DNA of 64,000 nucleotides from Acinetobacter brisouioides (GTDB lineage Bacteria > Pseudomonadota > Gammaproteobacteria > Pseudomonadales > Moraxellaceae): contig NZ_SJNX01000002.1 in the NCBI RefSeq assembly GCF_004331075.1, forward strand, positions 1 to 64,000, written 5' to 3'. How positions within the stretch are numbered: the first letter of the stretch is position 1; the number at the start of each line of letters is the position of its first letter. Shown in pieces: positions 8,357-17,410 of this stretch. The translations under genes were made by a program, and so were the position numbers. The notes under the pieces are model-generated. The model did not search any database. It saw nothing but the letters and a program-made list of their open reading frames with translations, and was not told where the DNA came from.

Positions 8357-11253
8357 ACCGATTACCCCTCCCTTATGGGCTGTTAATCAATCGTCAACAG
8401 CCTGTTGAATTTGAATTTGACCACAGCCGTTTCCAAGGTTTTGCAGGTGACAGTATTGCCAGTGCACTTGTGGCAAACCAGCGCTGGATTATGTCACGCT
8501 CATTTAAATATCATCGTCCACGCGCACCACTGACTATGGCTGGGCAAGATGCCAACACGTTGGTACAACTGCCTGAAGAAGCCAACGTGCTTGCCGATAC
8601 CACAGTGATCAAACCAAATATGCAAGTCACTGGGCAAAACTTTTCAGGTTCACTACTGAAAGACTCAGATGCCTTTTTGGGTAAATTTTCCAAGTTTATG
8701 CCTGTCGGGTTTTACTATCGCTCGTTCTACAAACCGAAAGGGGTTTGGAAACTATGGGAACCCATAATTCGTAAAAAGGCAGGTTTGGGGATTCTAGATC
8801 TGAACTTTCAGCCTGAATATTACGACAAGGCCTATTTGTTTACCGATGTGGCAATTATTGGTGCAGGACCTGCAGGGCTACAGGCAGCGCTGACTGCAGC
8901 AGAGTTAGGTGCAAAAGTTCTACTGATCGAGCAAGAGAAAATCTTGGGCGGTAGTCTGAACTATGCACGCCTCGATGCGGCAGGCAAACAAGCGGCTGAG
9001 CTTAAACAACGTTTGGTCAGTGCAGTTGAACAACACGCGCAGATTACTGTACTGACTGAAGCAACCTGTAATGCATGGTTTACCGACCACTATTTGCCGA
9101 TTATTCAAGGCAAACGGATGTACAAAGTCCGCGCAGCGCAATGTATTGTAGCGAGCGGCAGCTTCGATCAACCCGTGGTTTTCCGTAACAATGACCTGCC
9201 TGGTGTGATTTTGTCGAGTGCAGCACAACGCCTGATGAAACTCTATGCCGTGAAGCCTGCACAAACAGCAGTGGTGTTGACTGGGCATGATGATGGTTAT
9301 TTGACTGCGCTAGATTTGACGGAAGCAGGTGTGACCGTCAAAGCGGTGGTCGATATGCGCCCTGTGGCATCGGATACCAGCTTGTTAAGTGCGGTCAAAG
9401 CCAAAGGCATTACCTGCCATTTAAGTAGTACCGTCTATGAAGCCTTACACAGCAGTGGCATGCAGCACCTGACTGGTGTGGATGTGCGCCGCATTGTGGC
9501 TGAAGGTCAAGTCGATGCTCACGCGCAGAAAATTGACTGCGATGTCCTGTGCATGTCGGCAGGTTACATGCCTGTTTATCAATTGCTGTGTCAGGCTGGC
9601 GGCAAGCTGAGCTACAATGATCAACAAGCTGCCTTTAACATTTCAGGTTTGCCGAAAGGTTTGTCGATTACAGGTTCGGTCAATGGCATTCACCAGATCG
9701 AGCATGTTTTGCAAGATGGCAGCTACATTGCCAAAGCTGCGGTTGCCGCTTTACGTGGTGAAGATACAAGTCAAATCATTGCTCCAAGCTCTAAAGAAAG
9801 TTCAATGAATTTTCCTTGGCCGATCTTTGAACACCCCAAAGGCAAAGAATTTGTCGATTTCGATGAAGACCTGCAAATTCGCGATATCGTCAATGCCACC
9901 AAAAGTGGTTATCGTGATGTGCAACTGGTGAAACGCTTTTCGACTGTGGGCATGGGACCTTCGCAAGGGCGTCATTCTGCACTGCCAACGGCACGTTTGG
10001 TGGCAAAATCCACTCAGCGCAGTGTCAGTGAAACAGGTGTGACCACTGCCCGTCCTCCATTTACTGCCGAGAAACTGGCACATGTTGCGGGGCGCGGCTT
10101 CGACCCATTTCGCCAGACTCCAATGCATGCACGCCATCTTGCTGCGGGCGCAAAAATGATGCCTGCGGGCAACTGGCAGCGCCCTGCTTTTTATGGCAAT
10201 CCTGAACAGCGCCTAGAACACATTGCCCGTGAAGTACAAAACGTACATCAAAATGTCGGTATCATTGATGTCTCAACTTTAGGTGGACTCGATGTCCGTG
10301 GTCCAGACAGTGCTGAATTCCTGAATCGTCTCTATACCTTTGGTTTTGCGAAACTTCCTGTTGGAAAAACTCGTTATGCAGTCATGACCAATGAGCATGG
10401 CGTAGTGATTGACGATGGTGTAGCGGCACGCCTGAGTGACAACTATTTTTATGTGACAGCAACCACCAGCGGTGTCGACCGTATTTATCAGCAAATGCTG
10501 AAATGGAATGCCCAATGGCGTCTCAATGTCGATATTGCCAATGTCACCACCGCCCTTGCCGCGCTGAATATCGCAGGGCCAAACTCACGCCAAGTCATGC
10601 AAAAAGTCTGTCAGGATGTGGATTTATCCAATGCAGCTTTCCCATATCTGGGCGTGCGTACAGGCACAATTCATGGCATTCCTGTACGGATTCTACGGAT
10701 TGGTTTTGTCGGTGAACTGGGTTACGAAATTCATTTCCCTGCACGTTATGGCGAGTATATGTGGGATACCCTGATGCAGGCAGGTCAAGCCTTTAACATG
10801 CAGCCATTTGGGGTGGAAAGTCAGCGTTTACTACGTCTCGAAAAAGGTCACATTATTATTAGCCAAGACACCGACGGCATGACCCATCCGCAAGAAGTGG
10901 ATTTGGGTTGGGCGGTGGCTCGCAAAAAACCGTGGTTTGTCGGGAAACGCTCAATTGCAATTTTGGAAGCACAGCCTTTAAAACGCAAACTGGTGGCCTT
11001 TGAACTGGACAAACATCAGACTCAACCACTTGAAGGTCATATTGTGCTGAATGGTGACAAGATCACAGGCAACATTACTTCTTGTGAATACTCACCAACG
11101 CTCGACAAAATTATTGGCTTGGCCTATGTCAGCATTGAACAAAGTGAAATCGGGCAAAACTTCCCGATTCGGGTGGAACACGGTGCCATGGTACACGCCA
11201 AAGTGGTCAAAGCGCCATTTTATGATCCAGACAACCAACGGCAGGAGGTTTGA
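8353..11253 (+). CDS. soxA: Sarcosine oxidase / N-methylglutamate dehydrogenase family, alpha subunit
   Basis: 966 residues, full length for the alpha subunit. An N-terminal 2Fe-2S-like fold without a cluster (about 10-90) is followed by a dinucleotide-binding domain with GAGPAG at 170-175. From about 590 there is an aminomethyltransferase (GcvT) domain with IIDVSTLGGLDVRGPDSAEFL and GFVGELGYEIHFPARYGE. The GcvT domain passes the released methylene group to THF, matching folD and purU upstream. It overlaps soxD and soxG by ATGA-type junctions, so the four subunits form one operon. The enzyme's true substrate is not fixed by sequence. Confidence 0.9.
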   Translation: MNRLPLPYGLLINRQQPVEFEFDHSRFQGFAGDSIASALVANQRWIMSRSFKYHRPRAPLTMAGQDANTLVQLPEEANVLADTTVIKPNMQVTGQNFSGSLLKDSDAFLGKFSKFMPVGFYYRSFYKPKGVWKLWEPIIRKKAGLGILDLNFQPEYYDKAYLFTDVAIIGAGPAGLQAALTAAELGAKVLLIEQEKILGGSLNYARLDAAGKQAAELKQRLVSAVEQHAQITVLTEATCNAWFTDHYLPIIQGKRMYKVRAAQCIVASGSFDQPVVFRNNDLPGVILSSAAQRLMKLYAVKPAQTAVVLTGHDDGYLTALDLTEAGVTVKAVVDMRPVASDTSLLSAVKAKGITCHLSSTVYEALHSSGMQHLTGVDVRRIVAEGQVDAHAQKIDCDVLCMSAGYMPVYQLLCQAGGKLSYNDQQAAFNISGLPKGLSITGSVNGIHQIEHVLQDGSYIAKAAVAALRGEDTSQIIAPSSKESSMNFPWPIFEHPKGKEFVDFDEDLQIRDIVNATKSGYRDVQLVKRFSTVGMGPSQGRHSALPTARLVAKSTQRSVSETGVTTARPPFTAEKLAHVAGRGFDPFRQTPMHARHLAAGAKMMPAGNWQRPAFYGNPEQRLEHIAREVQNVHQNVGIIDVSTLGGLDVRGPDSAEFLNRLYTFGFAKLPVGKTRYAVMTNEHGVVIDDGVAARLSDNYFYVTATTSGVDRIYQQMLKWNAQWRLNVDIANVTTALAALNIAGPNSRQVMQKVCQDVDLSNAAFPYLGVRTGTIHGIPVRILRIGFVGELGYEIHFPARYGEYMWDTLMQAGQAFNMQPFGVESQRLLRLEKGHIIISQDTDGMTHPQEVDLGWAVARKKPWFVGKRSIAILEAQPLKRKLVAFELDKHQTQPLEGHIVLNGDKITGNITSCEYSPTLDKIIGLAYVSIEQSEIGQNFPIRVEHGAMVHAKVVKAPFYDPDNQRQEV

Positions 11254-11918
11254 TGATGCAAACTCTAGCAACTGAACGCAGCCCAATTGCACAGCAACCT
11301 TACAATACTTTTGGGCGCAGCAAACGCGAATTCCTGAGCGAAGCAACCTCACAGGCTGAACGTAAAATTCAGCGCTGTGCAGTGGTTGACCTCAGTAACT
11401 TATCGCATGTGGGTTTTCGTGGTGCGGACAGCGCAGCCTATTTGCACCGTTTTGGCTTTAGCCTGCCTGAGCATCCAAACCATGCCTTGGCACAAGTTGA
11501 CGGTAGTTGGATTGCCCGACTGTCGATGACAGAATATTTAGTTTTGGGCAGTTTGGATGATTTTGGTGAACGTGTTGCTCAGCTCGAAAATGACTGGCAA
11601 CCCGATGAACAATATGCCAACTATTTACTGCCACGTCAGGACAGCCACGCGTGGATACAACTGACAGGCCAGTTCAATACTGAAATTATGGCAAAACTTT
11701 GCGCTGTCGATTTATCACCTAAAGCCTTTCCAGTAGGCAAAGTGGCGCAAACTTCGGTAGCACGGATTAATGCCATTGTGATCAATGTCGGTGATCTACA
11801 AACGCAAAAACTGAATATTCTCTGTGACCGTGCTGCGGCGCTGTATTTGTGGCAAGTCCTGCTAGATGCCATTTCAGAATTTGACGGTGAGATGAGCGGT
11901 ATTGAAGGGCTAATTTAA
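11253..11918 (+). CDS. soxG: Sarcosine oxidase / N-methylglutamate dehydrogenase family, gamma subunit
   Basis: About 221 residues of the gamma-subunit family, itself a GcvT-like fold: VVDLSNLSHVGFRGADSAAYL near the N-terminus and a WIARLSMTEYLVLG strand. AGGAGG at 11243-11248 serves either ATG 11253 (4 nt, overlapping the soxA stop) or ATG 11256 (7 nt, better spacing). It ends the operon. No terminator hairpin follows, and a 400-nt non-coding gap with repeat DNA separates it from the P-II gene. Confidence 0.87.
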   Translation: MMQTLATERSPIAQQPYNTFGRSKREFLSEATSQAERKIQRCAVVDLSNLSHVGFRGADSAAYLHRFGFSLPEHPNHALAQVDGSWIARLSMTEYLVLGSLDDFGERVAQLENDWQPDEQYANYLLPRQDSHAWIQLTGQFNTEIMAKLCAVDLSPKAFPVGKVAQTSVARINAIVINVGDLQTQKLNILCDRAAALYLWQVLLDAISEFDGEMSGIEGLI

Positions 11919-12082
11919 ATTAACGTGAATTTGATGACTATTTTTCTGCAAAATTGGATACGTGAAAATGTCATCTATAACTGTCCGAACCAAATCAATA
12001 TTTGTAAAATGCTATTTTTGCAATATTTTTGATCAAAGATGATCTTGAGCTAATTCTGCAGTGAGCAGCATAGCTGCGCAAG

Positions 12083-12254
12083 TGGGTTGCCCTTGCGTAG
12101 CAATTCTTCTCAGGTTGAATCTGAACAAGATTGAAATATATTTCAATCGACGCTCAAGACGCAGTGGGTTAATCCAGATATAGAAAGTCAAAACTGTAAG
12201 ACACCACAATTATGACTCATTTATTTTCATTATCTTGATTAAATTTTTTTACCG
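12083..12254 (-). repeat. Dispersed intergenic repeat, copy A
   Basis: Read on the minus strand, 12254-12186 aligns without gaps over 69 nt to 31110-31178 and 52548-52616, about 55 of 69 positions alike by eye, ending in a shared GTCTTACAGTTTTGACT. A second block, 12119-12083 (TTCAACC-GAGAAG and ACGCAAGGGCAACC), recurs at 31202-31268. Between them lies a palindromic insert. No reading frame is present. It fills most of the soxG-glnK gap. A mobile-element remnant or a small-RNA family are both possible. Confidence 0.75.
12129..12148. repeat. Perfect 20-bp palindrome, first copy
   Basis: GATTGAAATATATTTCAATC is its own reverse complement. A second copy with the same left flank (CAAGATTG) lies at 12959-12978, so the two bracket the P-II gene. 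It could be a dimeric-regulator operator or part of the repeat element. Confidence 0.75.
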
Positions 12255-12307
12255 CACTCAGGTGAATTTTAACAATAACCATCTAACTAAGCATACTTTT
12301 GCTTTAA

Positions 12308-12658
<351 letters not shown>

Positions 12659-13072
12659 AGGCAATTTTCAGATTCTAGATGCAACGTCAATACTCATGAT
12701 AGGTAGCATGGATGCTGCCATATCTACTGCGTTATAAAGACGATGTACCTAATTTTGGAATCAAAGAAAGTTAAATGGATCTTGGATATTAACTCTAGAA
12801 AATCTGATCTATGATTAAGCCTTCTCATGAATCATAAAGAGCAAATCTTGTATTCATCTTTTAGACTTGCTTTACTCTTTTTGTTATTTTTTATACAGAG
12901 ATTAAAACCGACATCTTTCCTCATGGTTTAACCTCTCTTTGCATTTCTCCATGAGCAAGATTGAAATATATTTCAATAAGGTGCAAGAGAAAGAGCATGG
13001 ATATATGAAAGAAATCTAATCGGTACATTGCTCTTCTGCCTCTAAATTCTGTCTTTATTGAGTTATACAAAA
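12659..13072. other. Intergenic region with second copy of the 20-bp palindrome
   Basis: 414 nt without a gene. At 12959-12978 the sequence repeats the palindrome of 12129-12148 (last base differs, leaving an 18-bp perfect palindrome). Flanking bases partly match copy A of the dispersed repeat (CAAGATTG before, GCAAGA after). No terminator hairpin after glnK was found. Confidence 0.6.
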
Positions 13073-13669
13073 ATGAACTGGTTAGCTGCAGCACCTATCC
13101 TTGAACATGGCAACATTCGTCTTGAACCGTTGAGCATCGAACATTTGCAAGGTCTGATTACAGCCACACAAGATGGTGAACTGTGGAATATTCGCGTCAC
13201 CTCTGCTCCACATCCCGATCAAGTTGCAGCCTATATCGAACACGCTTTACAACAGCGTGAACAGCAACAACGCCAAGCCTTTGCAGTCATTAACACGCAA
13301 ACAGGCAAAGTGCTTGGAACAAGCAGCTATCACGATATTGTGCCCAATATTCGACGTCTTGAAATTGGTTATACGTGGTATGCGTCTTCGGTGCAGAGAA
13401 CCCATGTGAATACCACCTGTAAATTTCTGCTGCTACGTCATGCTTTTGAAGATTTGGGCGCACAGCTCGTGGGCTTTCGTACCGATAATTTCAATTACCG
13501 TAGCCAACGCGCGATTGAGCGTTTAGGCGCAAAAAAAGATGGGGTTTTGCGCCATCATCAACCACGTAAAGATGGCACAGTGCGTGATACTGTCATGTAC
13601 AGTATTCGCGCTGGAGAATGGGCGGAGATTAAGGCGCATTTGCAGGATTTATTGCAAAAGGCGTATTAA
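13073..13669 (+). CDS. GNAT family N-acetyltransferase (RimJ/RimL type)
   Basis: About 198 residues from ATG 13073; a TTG at 13058 is an upstream alternative and no clear Shine-Dalgarno supports either. NIRLEPLSIEHLQGLI at the N-terminus, the LEIGYTWYASSVQRT strand-turn and GFRTDNFNYRSQRAIERLGAKK (CoA-binding and C-terminal acceptor part) are typical of the RimJ/RimL-like acetyltransferase 3 group. The acceptor is unknown. It is a single gene between the P-II gene and a convergent operon. Confidence 0.82.
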   Translation: MNWLAAAPILEHGNIRLEPLSIEHLQGLITATQDGELWNIRVTSAPHPDQVAAYIEHALQQREQQQRQAFAVINTQTGKVLGTSSYHDIVPNIRRLEIGYTWYASSVQRTHVNTTCKFLLLRHAFEDLGAQLVGFRTDNFNYRSQRAIERLGAKKDGVLRHHQPRKDGTVRDTVMYSIRAGEWAEIKAHLQDLLQKAY

Positions 13670-13854
13670 CAACTTTTGGTATCAAAGGATGCCTTTTATA
13701 AGTCATGTTTAAACAATACACTCACCATCAGGATGCCCTCATCCTCTTGTGGAATAGTGTTCCCCATCCCAAGGGAGAGAAGGAACTTCCAATTGCAATT
13801 TGATTGATGAAAGATATCTCAACCTACTCTCTTAGGTTTCTATTCTATTTCAGC

Positions 13855-14421
13855 TCAAACATCATCCTGTGGATTGAGTGGCGTTGACAACGTCAGTTGA
13901 TAAAATGCCGCATCTAGCCAGCGTCCAAACTTAAAACCAACCTGTGGGAATGTCCCCGAATGTTCAAAGCCTAAACGTTGATGCAAGGCTATGCTCGCCT
14001 GATTGCTGGCATCAATACAACCAATCAAGACATGTACCTGTCCGACTTGTTTTGCACGTTCAATCAAGGCTTGCAACAACAACTTTCCTAAACCGCGCCC
14101 ACGTTGTTCATGATGAATATAAATACTGTGTTCAACCGTATATTTATACGCAGGAAAAGCACGGAAGCTCCCCCAGCTGGCAAACCCAAGTAGATTACCT
14201 TCAATATCGGCTGCACCAATCACGGGAAAACCATGTTCACGTTTAGAGGCAAACCAAGTTTGAATCTGTTCCAAACTGCGCGGTTTATAATCATACAACG
14301 CTGTTGAGTTTAAAATCGCTTCATTAAAAATGTCTAAAATAGCTTGAGCATGCTCAGCTTCATTACATTCAATTAGTTGGATATTTTCACTTTTGTACAT
14401 CGGTTGTATTCCTATTGTCAT
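13855..14421 (-). CDS. GNAT family N-acetyltransferase, PAT/MnaT (YncA)-like
   Basis: 188 residues. The acetyl-CoA loop HHEQRGRGLGKLLLQALI, the substrate-side FASWGSFRAFPAYKYTVEHSIYI and the C-terminal GFKFGRWLDAAFYQL match phosphinothricin/methionine-sulfone acetyltransferases, which acetylate small amino-acid analogues. The ATG overlaps the stop of the upstream regulator (TAATG), so the two are translationally coupled. The acceptor cannot be read from sequence. Confidence 0.88.
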   Translation of the reverse strand: MTIGIQPMYKSENIQLIECNEAEHAQAILDIFNEAILNSTALYDYKPRSLEQIQTWFASKREHGFPVIGAADIEGNLLGFASWGSFRAFPAYKYTVEHSIYIHHEQRGRGLGKLLLQALIERAKQVGQVHVLIGCIDASNQASIALHQRLGFEHSGTFPQVGFKFGRWLDAAFYQLTLSTPLNPQDDV

Positions 14422-14999
14422 TACACTTCACACACTGCGACCAAGTAACGAGCTTCATTCACTGTGAAATTTTGAAAAACGATGGGTTGGTTCAACTGAA
14501 TCGACAGGCAATCACCTTGCTGCAAGGTATAGCTCTGCTCGCCACAGTGAATTTGCATTTCACCTTCTAACAGCCAAATCTGTTGATAAACTTTGACCTC
14601 ACGCGGTACAAAGTCATAAGAAACCTGTTTATGTGCAGGGAAAGTAATTTCAGCCAGTTGCATCGGTGATGCCACACTCACAGGCGACAAATTACGTCGT
14701 AAATAACCCGATGCAGGATCACACCACTGCTTCTGTTGCTCATAACGCAATAACGGTTGTGGCTCACTGGTTGTTGCATCGAAGACAAATAGACTCGCCA
14801 ATGAAACATCCAAAGCAGCAGCAAGTTTTTCAAGAATCACTGCCGTAGGACTGGTTGCAGCACGTTCAATCAGGGAAATACTGGAGCGACTAACTCCACT
14901 TCGTGCCGCCAACTGATCGAGCGAATAGCCTTTGGCAAGACGTAGTTCACGAATATGCTGGGCGATATGCTGATTAATATCAGGTTGTTGTTCGCTCAT
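14421..14999 (-). CDS. XRE-family transcriptional regulator with C-terminal cupin domain
   Basis: About 192 residues. The helix-turn-helix (LRLAKGYSLDQLAARSGVSRSSISLIERA) is followed by a cupin sensor domain with IWLLEGEMQIHCGEQSYTLQQGDCLSI. The frame opens at 15020, but ATG 14999 with AGGAGG five nt upstream is the start. The product is probably an autoregulator controlling the coupled acetyltransferase; two direct repeats lie just upstream. A role in the neighbouring amine genes is possible but unsupported. Confidence 0.9.
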   Translation of the reverse strand: MSEQQPDINQHIAQHIRELRLAKGYSLDQLAARSGVSRSSISLIERAATSPTAVILEKLAAALDVSLASLFVFDATTSEPQPLLRYEQQKQWCDPASGYLRRNLSPVSVASPMQLAEITFPAHKQVSYDFVPREVKVYQQIWLLEGEMQIHCGEQSYTLQQGDCLSIQLNQPIVFQNFTVNEARYLVAVCEV

Positions 15000-15018
15000 A
15001 CCCCTCCTCTTTATATTC

Positions 15019-15052
15019 AATATATTAGAATATAAATTTAATATATTAGAAT
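15019..15052 (-). promoter_or_regulatory. Direct repeats upstream of the XRE-cupin gene
   Basis: AATATATTAGAAT occurs twice, at 15019-15031 and 15040-15052, 21 bp apart, which is two helical turns. The position, 20-53 nt before the regulator ATG, suits an autoregulatory operator. Confidence 0.5.
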
Positions 15053-15155
15053 TTAAAAAGCAGATGCAAGCAAATTTTGTATAGTTTTAATTTTGAAGTG
15101 CTTGTTAATGTCTTTGAAATGCTTAGGCTATTTAAATGACAAAGCAAATTTCCAT

Positions 15156-15183
15156 AAAAAAATCCTGCTGGATGCAGGATTTT
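15156..15183 (-). terminator. Rho-independent terminator of the dmm operon
   Basis: On the minus strand AATCCTGC-ATCCA-GCAGGATT is followed by seven T. It begins about 18 nt past the stop of the aminomethyltransferase gene. Confidence 0.92.
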
Positions 15184-15200
15184 GGATGTAATAAGACAAA

Positions 15201-16331
15201 TTAACCTTTGGCTGTTCTTTTCAGTTTTTGTGGATCATCAAACGGTAAAGTATGGGTAATCGCATTCACTTCCAAACTGCCTTTGACCTGAATCTCGCGT
15301 CCTTGTACAGCATACGGTACATCGACCCGCGCCAACGCAACCGATTTTTGGCTCAGTGGCGAATACATACCACAGGTAATCACTCCAATTTGCGTATCAC
15401 CATCCCACAAGGTATCCCCCATTTGCGCTGCTTGCTCACCTTCAAGCATCACACCAAAAATTTTCACGCGCTCTTTACCTTGCAAGCGTTTATGTTCATA
15501 ACCACCGCGAAACTCGCCCTTACTCGGTGAAACGGTAAAGTCGAGTCCAAGTTCCCATAAGCTATCGCCTGACTTGTCATTTTTAAATGGGAAATACTCA
15601 GAGTTATCATAAGGATAAAACAGTAAATAACTTTCCACCCGCAACCAGTCCAAAGTCACAAATGAACACGGGATAATGCCGTACTTCGCGCCTTTTTCTA
15701 AAATCGCATCCCAAATCAGTGGCGCATCCATTGCCTTGCAGAAAATTTCATAACCACGCTCGCCTGTATAACCTGTACGTGAAATCATCACAGGGCAACC
15801 AAACAGTTTGGTCTGGATATGATGAAAATACGGCAAGTTGCGAATATCAGGGATATATTCCGCAAGAAAATCAACTGCCAAAGGCCCTTGTAAAGATAAA
15901 TCATGCAAGTCGTCATCAAACAATATTGCAACTTGGCGACCTGTTGCCGAACGGGTCAGCATTTCTAGGCCAATCCCTGTACCGTGTACCACCATAAAGG
16001 CATTCGGCCCTGTACGGTAAATCACGCAATCATCGACAAATTTTCCTTCTTCATTCAGCATAGTGGCATACACCGACTTGCCTGGATAAAGCTTAGAAAT
16101 GTCACGTGAGGTAGCATATTCGAGTAGGCTTTCTGCATGTGGCCCCACATAATGGACTTTTTTCAAACCTGAAACGTCCATCAAACCTGCTTTGGTTCGG
16201 ATCGCCAGATAATGCTCGGCAGTATCACTGGCATACATCCATGCTGTTCCCATGCCATTCCAGTCTTCTAAATTTGAGCCAAGCTGACGGTGACGTTCTG
16301 CCAGTGCTGAAATACGCCATAAATTTGCCAT
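15201..16331 (-). CDS. dmmD: THF-dependent aminomethyltransferase-family protein, DmmD-like
   Basis: 376 residues of stand-alone GcvT fold: GTAWMYASDTAEHYLAIRTKAGLMDVSGL, the THF-site block SRTGYTGERGYEIF, and DWLRVESYLLFYPYDN. It ends an operon with three dimethylamine monooxygenase genes, as the GcvT-like dmmD accompanies dmmABC in marine Roseobacters. The inferred role is capturing the formaldehyde released from dimethylamine onto THF. A DMSP-demethylase-like activity is the main alternative because DmdA shares this fold. The gap to the upstream gene is 55 nt, and a terminator follows. Confidence 0.8.
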   Translation of the reverse strand: MANLWRISALAERHRQLGSNLEDWNGMGTAWMYASDTAEHYLAIRTKAGLMDVSGLKKVHYVGPHAESLLEYATSRDISKLYPGKSVYATMLNEEGKFVDDCVIYRTGPNAFMVVHGTGIGLEMLTRSATGRQVAILFDDDLHDLSLQGPLAVDFLAEYIPDIRNLPYFHHIQTKLFGCPVMISRTGYTGERGYEIFCKAMDAPLIWDAILEKGAKYGIIPCSFVTLDWLRVESYLLFYPYDNSEYFPFKNDKSGDSLWELGLDFTVSPSKGEFRGGYEHKRLQGKERVKIFGVMLEGEQAAQMGDTLWDGDTQIGVITCGMYSPLSQKSVALARVDVPYAVQGREIQVKGSLEVNAITHTLPFDDPQKLKRTAKG

Positions 16332-16386
16332 AGGTTTTTCCTTAATTTTGTATAGATATCAATAAAATAAATTGCTTAATCAATTT

Positions 16387-17400
16387 TCATTCTTGGTCGA
16401 ACTGACTCAGCCACTGCACCAAGGGTTCGCGGTAACGGCTAATACCTTTGTACTCGGCAATTGGCTCAGGCAAGTCCCGAATCACCCGATGCAGACGTTT
16501 TGCCCATGCAGGATTGGACACTAAATCATTCAGGCTGATCAGATACGTGCGGATGCTAAATAACAGTGCGTTGCTGCGCGCAAGGCGTGGCATCATTTGC
16601 AGCTCAACCCGCAAATGCACCAACTCACCTGCATTGTCTTTGGTGACTAAACCACGCTCATGCCCCCACAGATGAAAAGTTTCCGAAGAGGTGTCCATAC
16701 GCGGGTTAATGGTCATGGTCCAGTTGAGACGGCGGTACGGATGCCCGACCTGAATGTTGAGCAAAAATTTCAGTGCCCGTTCAAACACACCTGCGTCATG
16801 CGCCAGTTTTGGTACAGGTGCATGCCACTGTTTAAAACTCATACCAGCATCAAAGTTCAGTGACCAGTCCGCAGGCCCTGTAATCATGCCTGCATCCATA
16901 AACAGGTCACCCTCACGCTGATCGAGCAAAGCAATATCTCCCTGCAACTGACGCGAGATAAACTCAAATGCAGGCAGTGGCAAACTGGAGTCATCACCAA
17001 ACTGGAACTGCACATCAATATTCATCGGGCGATTGATCCAGTGCCATGTCTTGCCCTGCCGTTCCAACTGAAAATGTTCAGGGTAATCTGCTGACAAATG
17101 CAGCATTGCCATTTCCAGAAAATCCCACGCGGCCTGTTGCATATGCGGCAACACAATGCAGCGTTTTGGGTCACTTTTCAGGGTCAAGGCACGTTCATTC
17201 ATTTCAGTCAAATAATGCTCGTCAATATCAAACCAATGTTCAAAGATCGTTCCAGGCTTAGATAATGCAGGTTCGATATTCACCGAATACATGTAGCTGT
17301 CTTCAGGAAATGGAAATGGAAAACGTGCAATGGCTTTGGCACTGTTGTGATAATAAAACTGATCACGCATATTTTCTGCAGGGTTAAATTGTACGGTCAT
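16387..17400 (-). CDS. Heme-dependent oxidative N-demethylase family protein (DUF3445), dimethylamine monooxygenase catalytic subunit
   Basis: 338 residues from ATG 17400, chosen because AGGAG lies 7 nt upstream; the open frame starts at 17427. DUF3445 features: LPHMQQAAWDFLEMA near residue 95, NRPMNIDVQFQF, and NWTMTINPRMDTSSETFHLWGHE containing candidate heme or substrate ligands. In dimethylamine monooxygenase the DUF3445 subunit binds heme and oxidises dimethylamine to methylamine and formaldehyde. It starts 10 nt after the reductase gene stop. Subunit letters differ between published systems, so I leave the symbol blank. Confidence 0.85.
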   Translation of the reverse strand: MTVQFNPAENMRDQFYYHNSAKAIARFPFPFPEDSYMYSVNIEPALSKPGTIFEHWFDIDEHYLTEMNERALTLKSDPKRCIVLPHMQQAAWDFLEMAMLHLSADYPEHFQLERQGKTWHWINRPMNIDVQFQFGDDSSLPLPAFEFISRQLQGDIALLDQREGDLFMDAGMITGPADWSLNFDAGMSFKQWHAPVPKLAHDAGVFERALKFLLNIQVGHPYRRLNWTMTINPRMDTSSETFHLWGHERGLVTKDNAGELVHLRVELQMMPRLARSNALLFSIRTYLISLNDLVSNPAWAKRLHRVIRDLPEPIAEYKGISRYREPLVQWLSQFDQE

Positions 17401-17410
17401 GGCAGTTCTC

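Noticed and set aside
13740..13800. Possible coding or repeat fragment near the GNAT gene
   Set aside because: It resembles a common intergenic sequence type, but no second copy is in the window and no frame is supported.
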